NCBI RefSeq assembly: GCF_000250675.2
Contig: NC_018681.1
Span: forward strand, 7,316,001-7,380,000
Direction: 5' to 3'
DNA length: 64,000 bases
Source of the DNA: Nocardia brasiliensis ATCC 700358
GTDB taxonomy: Bacteria; Actinomycetota; Actinomycetes; Mycobacteriales; Mycobacteriaceae
The notes under the pieces are model-generated. The model searched no databases, was not told the origin of the DNA, and saw only the letters and a list, made by a program, of their open reading frames with translations. Below, piece by piece: positions 24,846 to 32,768 of the stretch; the first letter of the stretch is position 1; each line of letters starts with the position of its first letter. The position numbers and the translations under genes are program-made.

Positions 24846-25442
24846 ATGGCAGAGCACGAACCCGCACCGCCCGCGCGCAGCGGCAGCAGGTACGGATCGA
24901 CCCACTTCTGGACCGTGGTCGGCAGCGCGGCGGGCGTGATCGGTGCGGTGGTGGCGCTGATCTTCGGTATCGCGCAATGCTCCGGGCCCGACTCCGCCGA
25001 GCCGACCGTTCCCCCGGCGCCCTCGACGCCGTCACCGTCCGCGGCTCCGACGACCACGACCGAACCCCCGCTCGCGCAAGGGCACGCCAAACTGGTCAAC
25101 GTCGAAGGCATCGACCTGGACAACGGGCAGGTGCGGGACCAGAACGTGCCCGGTGTCGATATGAGCCCCTCCAAAACCGCCGACTCCCTCAACGCCATGA
25201 CCGACGGCAACGCGCGCTTCGCGGTACCACAGGATCGAACCCGTACCGGCGCCGACCGCTGCGCCGCGATCCCGACGGTCAGCTGGACGCAGACGCTGGA
25301 CGACGTCTACCACCTGACGACCGGCAGCCACCTCTGCGTGCAGACCGACCAGGGCAACCTCGCCGAGCTGACCCTCACCCATATCCCTTCCGCCGCAGAG
25401 CAATACCTCGAGTTCGACTTCGTCACCCGGCGCAGCGGATAG
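24846..25442 (+). CDS. Membrane-anchored protein of unknown function
   Basis: A 198-residue protein. A short cytoplasmic N-terminus (about 20 residues) is followed by one transmembrane helix (FWTVVGSAAGVIGAVVALIFGIA, about 22-44), a Pro/Thr/Ser linker (VPPAPSTPSPSAAPTTTTEPP) and an extracellular domain of about 120 residues with two cysteines (DRCAAIP and HLCVQT) likely to pair. I know no family. ATG 24846 is chosen over an ATG 18 codons upstream because it follows CAGGGGGCAGCAG and starts the soluble segment cleanly. Divergent from the amidase gene. Confidence 0.7.
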   Translation: MAEHEPAPPARSGSRYGSTHFWTVVGSAAGVIGAVVALIFGIAQCSGPDSAEPTVPPAPSTPSPSAAPTTTTEPPLAQGHAKLVNVEGIDLDNGQVRDQNVPGVDMSPSKTADSLNAMTDGNARFAVPQDRTRTGADRCAAIPTVSWTQTLDDVYHLTTGSHLCVQTDQGNLAELTLTHIPSAAEQYLEFDFVTRRSG

Positions 25443-25468
25443 GCGGGTGGTGCCGCCTTTCCGACGGC

Positions 25469-26047
25469 TCAGGCGCCGCGGGGCAGCCTGCGCAGGGAGC
25501 GCAGGGCGTAGTGGACGCGGGTTTTCACGGTGCCTACGGGGACGCCGATATCGTCGGCCACTTCTTGGTAGGCGCGGTCGCGCAGGATCACCTCGACCAC
25601 CGCTTCGCGCTGCGAGGCGGGTAGCCGGGCGAGCAATTCGGCGACGAGGAGTCCGTCGACCAGGCCCTCCGAGAAGTCGGGGTGGGCGTAGCGGACGTCG
25701 CTCAGTTCGCCGATCTCGTCCCAACCGCTGTCGCCGGGACGCGCGGCGCGCGAGCGGGCAATGTCGATGACGACGTTGCGCAGGATGGTCAACAGCCAGG
25801 TGCGCACGGTGCCCTTGGTTTCGTCGAAGTACGCGCACGAACGCCACGCCCGCAGCAGCGACTCCTGCACCGCTTGTTCGGCCAAGCCGCTGTCGCCCAG
25901 CATCCGCACGGCACGCCAGTGCAGCAGAGCCCGGTCGCTCGCCAATACCGCCGCGAGGCCCGCGTCGGTACACAACCCCGCGCAGGCCGCACCGCAGGGG
26001 ACCGGCCGCCGAGCTGTCCGGCCGGACTCGAGCCGAGCACACGTCAT
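25469..26047 (-). CDS. ECF RNA polymerase sigma factor
   Basis: A 192-residue ECF sigma factor. Region 2 is RAVRMLGDSGLAEQAVQESLLRAWRSCAYFD with WLLTILRNVVIDIARSR, and region 4 is RLPASQREAVVEVILRDRAYQEVADDIGVPVGTVKTRVHYALRSLRR. Three Cys residues sit in the first 27 amino acids (MTCARLESGRT... CGAACAGLC), an odd feature that could respond to redox. The type resembles SigK/SigL-like factors, but the usual anti-sigma gene is not next to it; upstream is a divergent small secreted protein gene. ATG 26047 fits the family; the ORF is open far upstream without similarity. Confidence 0.85.
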   Translation of the reverse strand: MTCARLESGRTARRPVPCGAACAGLCTDAGLAAVLASDRALLHWRAVRMLGDSGLAEQAVQESLLRAWRSCAYFDETKGTVRTWLLTILRNVVIDIARSRAARPGDSGWDEIGELSDVRYAHPDFSEGLVDGLLVAELLARLPASQREAVVEVILRDRAYQEVADDIGVPVGTVKTRVHYALRSLRRLPRGA

Positions 26048-26237
26048 ACCTGAGATATCGCGGCGGACCGGACCGATGACAACAGCGCGGGCGAACCGGT
26101 CATGCATCGCCACAAGAAAAAGCGAAACGCGCCACATCCGACCGCGACCTCTGGTAGATCTTGGCCCCGGAGATTCGCCGATCTCCCAGGTCAACCGCTG
26201 CGCGGGGGTCGGAGCACGATTCGAGGAGAACATCACC

Positions 26238-26609
26238 ATGCGTGCAGGCACGCTTCTTGTCGCGGGTGCCATGGCGTCCGCGCTGACCCTGCTCGGTGCC
26301 GCCACGGCTGCCGCGGAACCCGCGAACACGATGCCCGAGGACGGCCTCTACCTGGTGGGCGTCGACATCTTCCCGGGCTGGTGGGAGGCGCCGGGCGCGC
26401 CGGACCGCGACCACCCGTGCGACTGGCGCAGGCTGTTCAAGGTCGAGGGCGACAACACCGACATGCGCTACATCATCGGCAACGACTACACCCGCGGCGG
26501 CCGGGTGCTCGCGGAGATCAAGCCCACCGATCTGGCGTTCAAGACGAAGAACTGCGGACCGTGGCGACTGGTGCCCGCGCCGCCCCGCTCGGGCTCCTTC
26601 GGCGGCTGA
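26238..26609 (+). CDS. Small secreted protein of unknown function
   Basis: 123 residues with a signal peptide (MRAGTLLVAGAMASALTLLGAATAAAEP, cleavage after AAA) and a mature domain rich in Trp and charged residues: YLVGVDIFPGWWEAPGA and CDWRRLF, with a second Cys at KNCGPW, probably one disulfide. Short GWWEAPG-type exported proteins are seen in Nocardia and Rhodococcus; I know of no function. A GAGGAGA site precedes ATG 26238. Divergent from the ECF sigma factor gene. Confidence 0.72.
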   Translation: MRAGTLLVAGAMASALTLLGAATAAAEPANTMPEDGLYLVGVDIFPGWWEAPGAPDRDHPCDWRRLFKVEGDNTDMRYIIGNDYTRGGRVLAEIKPTDLAFKTKNCGPWRLVPAPPRSGSFGG

Positions 26610-26633
26610 GCGAGGCGGCGCTATCGTCGGGCC

Positions 26634-27383
26634 ATGACGCGGACGAAGATTCTGATCACCGGCGCGAGCGCCGGGCTCGGCGCGGCGATGGCCCGCGATT
26701 TCGCGAGCAAGGGCCGCGATCTCGCGCTGTGCGCTCGTCGCCTGGACGCGTTGACCGCGCTGCGTGCCGAGCTGTGCGCCGCACACCCCGGCATCACGGT
26801 CGCCGTCCGCGCACTCGACGTCGACGACCATCCGGCGGTGCCGCGGGTGTTCGGCGAGTTACGCGACGAACTCGGCGGGCTGGACCGGGTGATCGTCAAC
26901 GCGGGCATCGGCAAGGGCGCGGTGCTCGGCACCGGCCGCGCGGACGCCAATATCGCTACGGCGACAACGAATTTCGTCAGTGCGCTGGCCCAGGCCGAGG
27001 CGGCGTTGGAGATCTTCCGCGCCCAGCACGCCGGACACCTGGTGCTGGTGTCCTCGATGAGCGCGATTCGCGGGCTGCCGGGCAAGAAGGCCGCGTACTC
27101 GGCGAGCAAGGCCGGTCTCGCCGCGCTCGGGCAGGCGCTGTCCACCGAACTGGCGAGCTCGCCGATCGCCGTCACCACGCTGCTGCCCGGGTTCATCGCC
27201 ACCGACATGGCCGCCAAGGCCGGTGACGCGCGCTTGGTGGCGCCGCTGGCGAAAGGCGTCGCGGCGATGGTCGGCGCGATCGAAAAGGAACAGCGCCGGG
27301 CGTGCGTGCCGGCGTGGCCGTGGCGGCTGATCGATCTGGTGCTGCCGCGGTTGCCGGGTGCGGTGGTCCAGCGCCTCGGCTGA
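26634..27383 (+). CDS. Short-chain dehydrogenase/reductase
   Basis: A 249-residue classical SDR: TGASAGLGAAMARDFASKG cofactor loop, NAGIGKG, Ser in LVSSMSAIRG, catalytic YSASKAGL, and LLPGFIATDM after the active site. The C-terminus ends in a hydrophobic segment (WPWRLIDLVLPRLPGAVVQRL), as in membrane-associated SDRs of lipid metabolism and DHRS7-like proteins. The substrate is unknown. The gene starts 24 bases after the small secreted protein gene on the same strand. Confidence 0.86.
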   Translation: MTRTKILITGASAGLGAAMARDFASKGRDLALCARRLDALTALRAELCAAHPGITVAVRALDVDDHPAVPRVFGELRDELGGLDRVIVNAGIGKGAVLGTGRADANIATATTNFVSALAQAEAALEIFRAQHAGHLVLVSSMSAIRGLPGKKAAYSASKAGLAALGQALSTELASSPIAVTTLLPGFIATDMAAKAGDARLVAPLAKGVAAMVGAIEKEQRRACVPAWPWRLIDLVLPRLPGAVVQRLG

Positions 27384-27491
27384 AAAAGTGCTGTGCGCCA
27401 CATAAACGGGCGCTGAGAGTTAGCTGAATGTCCGAATTTATATTTCTTTAACACCTGCGGCCGCTATTTGACGCTTCCTTTGCAGTGCTTG

Positions 27492-27505
27492 TTACGTTCA
27501 CGTAA
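27492..27505. promoter_or_regulatory. Palindrome TTACGT-N2-ACGTAA in a promoter-like region
   Basis: A perfect 6+6 palindrome, TTACGTTCACGTAA. It overlaps a possible -10 (TTACGT) located 18 bases after a TTGACG at 27468-27473. It may be an operator for the secreted protein gene starting at 27609. A 7-bp stem hairpin (27515-27536, arms ACGAACC/GGTTCGT) follows in the leader. Confidence 0.45.
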
Positions 27506-27608
27506 TAAACCCCGACGAACCTGTGCGGAGGTTCGTATTTATGGGCCGCGCCGGCTCGAGCCCCCGAGGGGCCGAAGGTGCTCCTGCTGAGGAAAGTGTT
27601 TGAGGTAC

Positions 27609-28301
27609 ATGAAGGTCAAGAAGTTCGCTGCCGCGTCCACCCTGGTCATCGCGGCCATCGGCATCACGAGCGGCACCGCCTACGCGGCGCCCGTCGACCC
27701 GGCCCCGGCCCCCGAGACGACCGTGCAGACCGATATTCTGCCCGGCATCCGTTACACCGCGAATGTGGTGGACAAATCGGTTGTCCTGAAGACCGACGCC
27801 GGCTCACTGACCACCCAGGGCACGCAGTTCCAGGTGCTGGATAACCAGGGACACCTGGTTGCCGGAATGCCGCTGACATATCTGAAAGACGGCCTGGAAT
27901 GGCCGATCGCGGCCCAGATCGACGGCAACACCGCCACGTTCACGCCGAGCACCGACCCGGCGACGGCCCGCCCCGCCGCCATGCTGAAGCCGGCCGAGGC
28001 CAAGGACATCGCGGGCGCCGACTTCAACACCGCACTCAGCACCGCCGCCACCCAGTTCGGCCTGGCCACCGCGATCGGCACCCTGGTCGGCACCATCGTC
28101 GGCGGCGTCCTCGGCTGCGTCGCAGGCGCCATCATCGGCGCTCCGCTCGTGGTGCCGACGTTCTTCGCGGGCCCGATCGGCCTGTGCCTCGCCGGCGCGG
28201 GCGTCGGCATCGCCCTCGGGGCAGCGGCGGGCATGGTGCTGCTCGGCGTCCCGGTCGGCATCGCCAGCGCGATCCAGTTCTTCAGCGCCGTCTACGGATA
28301 A
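27609..28301 (+). CDS. Secreted or membrane protein with Gly-rich hydrophobic C-terminal domain
   Basis: 230 residues. The signal peptide is MKVKKFAAASTLVIAAIGITSGTAYA (cleavage near AYA/AP). Residues 27-140 form a soluble domain with beta-rich segments (IRYTANVVDKSVVLKTDAGSL, TQFQVLDNQGHLVAGMPL). Residues 150-225 are a long Gly/Ala/Val-rich hydrophobic region (AIGTLVGTIVGGVLGCVAGAIIGAPLVV ... GIALGAAAGMVLLGVPVGIASAI) that could form a helical hairpin or pore. Such DUF8020-like proteins are frequent in Nocardia and have no known function. ATG 27609 is preferred to TTG 27600. Confidence 0.72.
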   Translation: MKVKKFAAASTLVIAAIGITSGTAYAAPVDPAPAPETTVQTDILPGIRYTANVVDKSVVLKTDAGSLTTQGTQFQVLDNQGHLVAGMPLTYLKDGLEWPIAAQIDGNTATFTPSTDPATARPAAMLKPAEAKDIAGADFNTALSTAATQFGLATAIGTLVGTIVGGVLGCVAGAIIGAPLVVPTFFAGPIGLCLAGAGVGIALGAAAGMVLLGVPVGIASAIQFFSAVYG

Positions 28302-28319
28302 CCCGCGCCACCTTCCTTC

Positions 28320-28364
28320 CGATGCCCGGTCCGGGACGCTTTTCGCGTCCCGGACCGGGCATCG
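28320..28364 (+). terminator. Perfect 20-bp-stem terminator hairpin
   Basis: Arms at 28320-28339 and 28345-28364 pair without mismatch (core GCCCGGTCCGGGACGC / GCGTCCCGGACCGGGC) around a TTTTC loop, 19 bases after the stop of the secreted protein gene. No T tract follows, as in many actinobacterial terminators. Confidence 0.8.
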
Positions 28365-28663
28365 TCGTGTCGACGGTCGGTGCGATCGCGCGAGGCGGGG
28401 AATATTCGTGCGTCGCAGGTCGTTCCCCCTGCTGGACGCACCACCCTTGCGTGGTGTAGATCGACCAGGTACTCTCGGCCAGGTCTTCTCCTTGTGGATG
28501 TAGGTAGCTCCTCCCACCAGGTATCCGAGATCCCCTCTCCGAATCCGGCTTTCAGCGCCGTTCCGGTATCCCGAGGATCCCACCTCTGACGACGCGTCTC
28601 GCTACGCCGTCGCATATCCGGCCGTTCGCCGTACCCCACGAACCATCACCTGAAGGAAATCCC
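28365..28663 (+). promoter_or_regulatory. C-rich leader of the rho-like gene
   Basis: No coding frame is convincing. A small hairpin (CACCAC/GTGGTG, 28439-28456) is followed by a strongly C-rich, G-poor tract: in 28501-28650 I count about 63 C and 32 G on the plus strand, whereas neighbouring genes are balanced. Such a tract is the kind of RNA that Rho loads on and would suit autoregulation of the downstream rho-like gene. Confidence 0.45.
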
Positions 28664-29788
28664 ATGAACACCAATACTTCTGAGCAGTCGACACGCTCGG
28701 TCACCGGCATCCTCGACCTCGTCGGAAACCGGGCCACCCTCCGCGTCGACGGATACGCTCCCAGCCCGCTCGACCTCACCGTGCCCCAGCGCCTCGTCCG
28801 TACGCACCAGCTGCGGCGCGGCGACTTCCTCACCGGCACAGCACAATCCGAAAGTACGAACGACAAACCCGCGCAGCTGCTGACGGTGGCGACGGTCAAC
28901 GGGCAGACGCCCGACAAACTCACCGACCGGCCCGTCTTCGCCGAGCTCGTCCCCATCCACCCCAACGAACGCCTGCGCCTGGAAACCGAGCAGCACGCGC
29001 TCACCACCCGGGTGACCGACCTGGTGATGCCGATCGGCAAGGGGCAGCGCGCGCTCATCGTCGCACCGCCCAAGGCAGGCAAAACTTCTGTGCTGCAAGC
29101 CATCGCGCACGGCATCGCGAAGAACCACCCCGAGTGCGAACTCATGCTCGTGCTGGTCGGCGAGCGTCCCGAAGAGGTCACCGACCTCAGCCGAGCGGTG
29201 CCCGCCGCTGTCGCCGCGTCCACCTTCGACCAGCCCGCCAAGGAGCATGTCGCGGTGGCCGAACTCGCCATCGAGCACGCCAAACGCCTGGCCGAAATGG
29301 GCCGCGACGTGGTCGTGCTGCTCGATTCGCTGACCCGGCTCGCCCGCGCCTACAACCTGGCCAGCCCCTCCTCGGGCCGGGTGCTGTCCGGCGGCGTCGA
29401 GGCCGCCGCCCTCGCCCCGCCCAAGCGCTTCCTGGGCGCGGCCCGCAATTTCGAGCACGGCGGCTCGCTCACCATCATCGCCACCGCCCTGGTGGAGACC
29501 GGCTCGGTGGCCGATACGGTGATCTTCGAGGAGTACAAGGGCACCGGTAACGCCGAACTGAAACTGGATCGCGCCGCCGCGAACCGGCGCGTCTTCCCCG
29601 CCGTCGATATCGCCCAATCCAGTACTCGCCACGACGAATTGCTGCTCGCGCCCGCCGAGCGCGCCACGATCGACACGCTGCGCCGCACGCTCGGCACGCT
29701 GGACGGACAGCAGGCGCTCGACCTGCTGCTCGAGGGTCTGCGCAAGTCCGAGACGAACGCGGAGTTCCTCGCCCCCATGCGCGGCTGA
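28664..29788 (+). CDS. rho: Short Rho-type transcription termination factor (second Rho)
   Basis: A 374-residue Rho paralogue. The motor domain is complete: Walker A VAPPKAGKTS with Lys140/Thr141, GERPEEVTDL, Walker B VVVLLDSLTRLARAYN, the Q- and R-loop regions including GGVEAAALAPPKRFLGAARN, and the arginine-finger region near AANRRVFPAVDI. E. coli Rho has 419 residues and the main actinobacterial Rho more than 600. Here the N-terminal helix bundle is missing, and the cold-shock-like primary RNA-binding fold (residues 10-65) lacks the aromatic RNP1 block, reading GNRATLRV. It is therefore probably not the housekeeping Rho. Start ATG 28664 follows GAAGGAA. RNA specificity may be altered. Confidence 0.87.
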   Translation: MNTNTSEQSTRSVTGILDLVGNRATLRVDGYAPSPLDLTVPQRLVRTHQLRRGDFLTGTAQSESTNDKPAQLLTVATVNGQTPDKLTDRPVFAELVPIHPNERLRLETEQHALTTRVTDLVMPIGKGQRALIVAPPKAGKTSVLQAIAHGIAKNHPECELMLVLVGERPEEVTDLSRAVPAAVAASTFDQPAKEHVAVAELAIEHAKRLAEMGRDVVVLLDSLTRLARAYNLASPSSGRVLSGGVEAAALAPPKRFLGAARNFEHGGSLTIIATALVETGSVADTVIFEEYKGTGNAELKLDRAAANRRVFPAVDIAQSSTRHDELLLAPAERATIDTLRRTLGTLDGQQALDLLLEGLRKSETNAEFLAPMRG

Positions 29789-29828
29789 GCGGGTTTTCGC
29801 CCTCGATACGGTCCCGGCCGAAACCCGC
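29789..29828 (+). terminator. Possible hairpin after the rho-like gene
   Basis: GCGGGTTTTCG (29789-29799) can pair with CGAAACCCGC (29819-29828) around a 19-base loop with one bulge, directly after the stop codon. Confidence 0.4.
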
Positions 29829-29864
29829 CGGAAGCCCGCGCCGCCCGCTGCTGGACTGGGCGAC

Positions 29865-31088
29865 GTGTCCACGATGCTCCGAACTCCCGCAACGACATCC
29901 GCGCCGAACGCGCGAACCGGCCGGCTCGCCGTCGCCGCGGTGACCCTCGCGATCTTCGCGATCGTCACCACCGAGATCCTGCCGATCGGACTGCTCACCT
30001 CGATCGGTGCCGACTTCACCGTCTCCGACGGCAACGCCGGGCTGATGATGGCCGCGCCCGGACTGATCGCCGCCGTCGCCGCGCCCGTGGTGACCGTCGC
30101 GTCCGGCCGGATCGATCGCCGAATCATGTTGTGCCTGTTCATGTTCCTGCTCGTCACCGCGAACGTGCTGATGGCCGTGGCATCCGCGTACCCGCTCGTG
30201 CTGGTGTCCCGGGTGCTCGTCGGCGTCACCATCGGCGGCTTCTGGTCCATCGCGGCCGGGCTGGCCGAGCGCCTCGTGCCCACCGCCGCGGTGCCCCGGG
30301 CCACCGCGGTGATCTTCGCCGCGGTGCCGCTCGGCTCCGTGCTCGGCGTGCCCGCGGGCACGTTGTTCGGCGAGATAGCGGGCTGGCGCGTGACTTTCGC
30401 GGCGCTCGGCGCACTGTCCGCGCTGGTACTCGGCATGCTGGTGGTGTTCCTGCCGCCGCTGCCCGCCCGCCGCGGCACCGACGCGGCCGTGCTGCGCATC
30501 CTGCTGCGCGGCAGCAATATTCGATTCGCGTTGCTGGTCACGTTTCTCGTCGTCTTCGCCCATTTCGGTACCTACACCTACGTGACGCCGTTTCTCGAGC
30601 AGGTGCCCCGGCTCGGCCCGGGTCTGGTCACGCTCGTGCTGCTGAGCTACGGGGTCGCGGGCATTCTCGGCAATTTCCTGGGCGGTGCCACGATCTCCCG
30701 GTACCCGCGCGCCACCTTCGGGTGCGCCGCGGCGCTCATCGCGCTCGCCGCGCTGCTGCTGCCGGTGCTCGGCCGATCACTGCCGGGCGCGCTGTGCCTG
30801 CTCGTCGTCTGGGGGCTCGGCTACGGCGCGGTACCGGTGTCCTCGCAGGCCTGGTTCGCCAAGGCCGCCCCGACAGTGCCGGAGGCCGCCGCCGTGCTGT
30901 TCACCGCCGCGTTCCAGGCCACGTTCGCCCTCGGCGCGCTCGCCGGGGGCGGCGTGCTCGACCGGACGACGCCCAGCACGCTGCTGATGCTCGGCGGACT
31001 GACCGCGGCGCTCGTGCTCGTCCCGGTGGCGGTGCACGCCTTGCGACGCCACACCTGGCCGGACCCCACACCATTACCCCGGGGGTAA
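29865..31088 (+). CDS. MFS transporter, DHA1 (AraJ/Cmr-like) family
   Basis: A 407-residue 12-helix drug:proton antiporter-type exporter. Typical wording includes TTEILPIGLLTSIGADF in helix 1, the motif A-like ASGRIDRRIMLCLFM after helix 2, and motif C-like AVPLGSVLGVPAGTLFGEIAGWR in helix 5. Substrates of this group range from purines and arabinose to chloramphenicol and cannot be assigned here. GTG 29865 is the first start in frame. A PaaI-like thioesterase follows 36 bases downstream. It lies about 4 kb from the PKS operon but nothing shows it exports the product. Confidence 0.87.
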   Translation: MSTMLRTPATTSAPNARTGRLAVAAVTLAIFAIVTTEILPIGLLTSIGADFTVSDGNAGLMMAAPGLIAAVAAPVVTVASGRIDRRIMLCLFMFLLVTANVLMAVASAYPLVLVSRVLVGVTIGGFWSIAAGLAERLVPTAAVPRATAVIFAAVPLGSVLGVPAGTLFGEIAGWRVTFAALGALSALVLGMLVVFLPPLPARRGTDAAVLRILLRGSNIRFALLVTFLVVFAHFGTYTYVTPFLEQVPRLGPGLVTLVLLSYGVAGILGNFLGGATISRYPRATFGCAAALIALAALLLPVLGRSLPGALCLLVVWGLGYGAVPVSSQAWFAKAAPTVPEAAAVLFTAAFQATFALGALAGGGVLDRTTPSTLLMLGGLTAALVLVPVAVHALRRHTWPDPTPLPRG

Positions 31089-31124
31089 TCGACTCGGCCC
31101 CACCCCTCGGGCAGGATCGGCACC

Positions 31125-31526
31125 ATGATCGACGAGACGGGCACCATGCTCTTCCACCAGACCATGCCGTTCACCGAGCGGCTCGGCATCGAGGTGCTCG
31201 AGCACGGTCCCGCCCTGGTGCGCAGCCGCCTCTCCTGGGACGAATCGCTGTGCACCCTGGGCGGTGTGATGCACGGCGGGGTGCTGATGTCGCTGGCCGA
31301 CGCGACGGGGGCGGTGTGCGCCTATTTGAACCTGCCCGAAGGTAAACAGGGCACGACCACCGTCGAATCCAAAACGAACTTCCTACGCGCGGTTCGCTCG
31401 GGCTATGCCACCGCCTCGGCCACCCCGCTGCACGCCGGCCGCTCGTTCATCGTCGTCGAGACCGAAATACGCGACGACGCCGGGAAACTCGTCGCCAAGG
31501 TGACCCAAACCCAAGCGGTGCTCTAG
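31125..31526 (+). CDS. PaaI-type hotdog-fold thioesterase
   Basis: 133 residues, a single hotdog domain. The catalytic block GGVMHGGVLMSLADATGA is the PaaI/YbgC family signature (HGG with the downstream Asp on the helix), and GTTTVESKTNFLRAVR matches the dimer-interface strand. It hydrolyses acyl- or aryl-CoA thioesters in the cytoplasm. A GTG or ATG near the start gives the same product within a few residues. It follows the MFS gene closely and may be co-transcribed. Confidence 0.88.
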   Translation: MIDETGTMLFHQTMPFTERLGIEVLEHGPALVRSRLSWDESLCTLGGVMHGGVLMSLADATGAVCAYLNLPEGKQGTTTVESKTNFLRAVRSGYATASATPLHAGRSFIVVETEIRDDAGKLVAKVTQTQAVL

Positions 31527-32024
31527 GCGCGCGCACTCTCGTCGAGTCCGCCGACGTGGTGCACGAACAGCAGATGATATGCGGAATACCGGCGACGCGG
31601 ATGCCGACAATTCGGGCAGGAAGCTGTGACGGGCCACTCCCCGCCGGGACGCACCATTGTCAAGCCTCACAAACCATTCGAAAAACTATCCGCGAAATAC
31701 GGAATGACACAAAGCATCTCGGGTAGCCCGGGTTGATGTTACACTTTGTCACCTAGAGATTCAGTGCCGACCCTCGGGTTCCGAAAGGCGCTCCACCGGG
31801 TGCCGATCCCCCGCGAAGCCTGCCACCGCAGCTCTCCCCCTTTCCCGTAACTCGCACTGCGCTCGGAATTTCCGTGCGCGACCGAAGACTTCTCGCCCCA
31901 CCGGGCGAGTAATCCGACAGCGAATCTCGTTCGACATTCCGGCGACCACGCACCGTCACCTTTCGGTCCGGACTCGCTGCCGCCACTGTCTGACCGGTCC
32001 CGCCCGCGGCCACGAACGGATGCG
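31527..32024. other. About 500-base intergenic region
   Basis: No gene can be supported. It holds an AT-rich patch (31660-31760) with AATGACACAAAG and, 30 bases on, CACTTTGTCACC, partly inverted copies that could be a regulator site for the tetR gene at 32025. Frames open on the minus strand here continue antisense through tetR and have no protein-like features. Confidence 0.4.
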
Positions 32025-32753
32025 ATGAACGAACGTATACCCGCAGGGACTGCGGAACTCGCCGCGCCGCTGGAGCATTCACCGGACCCGCTCAACACCG
32101 CCCTGCGCGACCGGCTCATCGACGCGACCGTCGAGGTGGTGTCCACGCAAGGCCTGCACGCGCTGACCGTGCGCCGCGTATCCGGCATGTGCGGCGTCTC
32201 GACGATGGCGGTGTACTCCAACTTCGGCGGCATGGCGGGTCTCATCCGGGCGGCGGGGTCGGCGGGTTTCGCGCTGCTCGGCGCGCGGATGGACGAATTC
32301 GATATGACCGACGATCCGATCACGGATCTGCTGGTGCTCGGACTGGTCTTCCGGGACGAGGCGCAACGCAGGCCCGAACTTTTCCAACTGATGTTCGGCA
32401 CCGGATCGCAGCGCATCGATATGAAGATCAATCGCGGCAATGTCCTTGTCGCCGAGAATGATTCAGAATTCGAACATTATCAGGAGACGTTCGACCACGT
32501 GGTCGACACGGTGCGCCGGGCACAAGAGGCCCACCTGATCGACACCCCCGATGTGCGCTCCGCCGCCGCGCAGCTGTGGATGGGCCTGTTCGGCTTCGTC
32601 CAACTGGAGATGGCCGGACACCTCGGCGACGAAGGATTGCTCGAAGTACTCGTGCCCGCGATCATGAACCTGCTCATCGGCATGGGCGCGGAAATGGACG
32701 AGATCGGGCGCTCGGTGATCGAGGCGATGGAACGGTTCACCGCGGTCGACTGA
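32025..32753 (+). CDS. TetR family transcriptional regulator
   Basis: 242 residues. The DNA-binding domain is RDRLIDATVEVVSTQGLHALTVRRVSGMCGVSTMAVYSNFGGMAGLIRA (about residues 28-75), followed by a TetR_C_33-like (WHG-type) effector domain with LQLMFGTGS-like and LWMGLFGFVQLEMAGHL blocks. Ligand unknown. It sits next to a SnoaL-like gene and 1 kb before the PKS operon, whose upstream region holds several related dyads, so it is the best local candidate for the cluster regulator. Confidence 0.86.
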   Translation: MNERIPAGTAELAAPLEHSPDPLNTALRDRLIDATVEVVSTQGLHALTVRRVSGMCGVSTMAVYSNFGGMAGLIRAAGSAGFALLGARMDEFDMTDDPITDLLVLGLVFRDEAQRRPELFQLMFGTGSQRIDMKINRGNVLVAENDSEFEHYQETFDHVVDTVRRAQEAHLIDTPDVRSAAAQLWMGLFGFVQLEMAGHLGDEGLLEVLVPAIMNLLIGMGAEMDEIGRSVIEAMERFTAVD

Positions 32754-32768
32754 CCGGCGCCCGGCGGC

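Noticed and set aside
31739..32440. Minus-strand ORF of 233 codons
   Set aside because: It is antisense to the tetR gene, is Ser/Arg-rich in the way shadow frames of GC-rich genes are, and has no recognisable fold.
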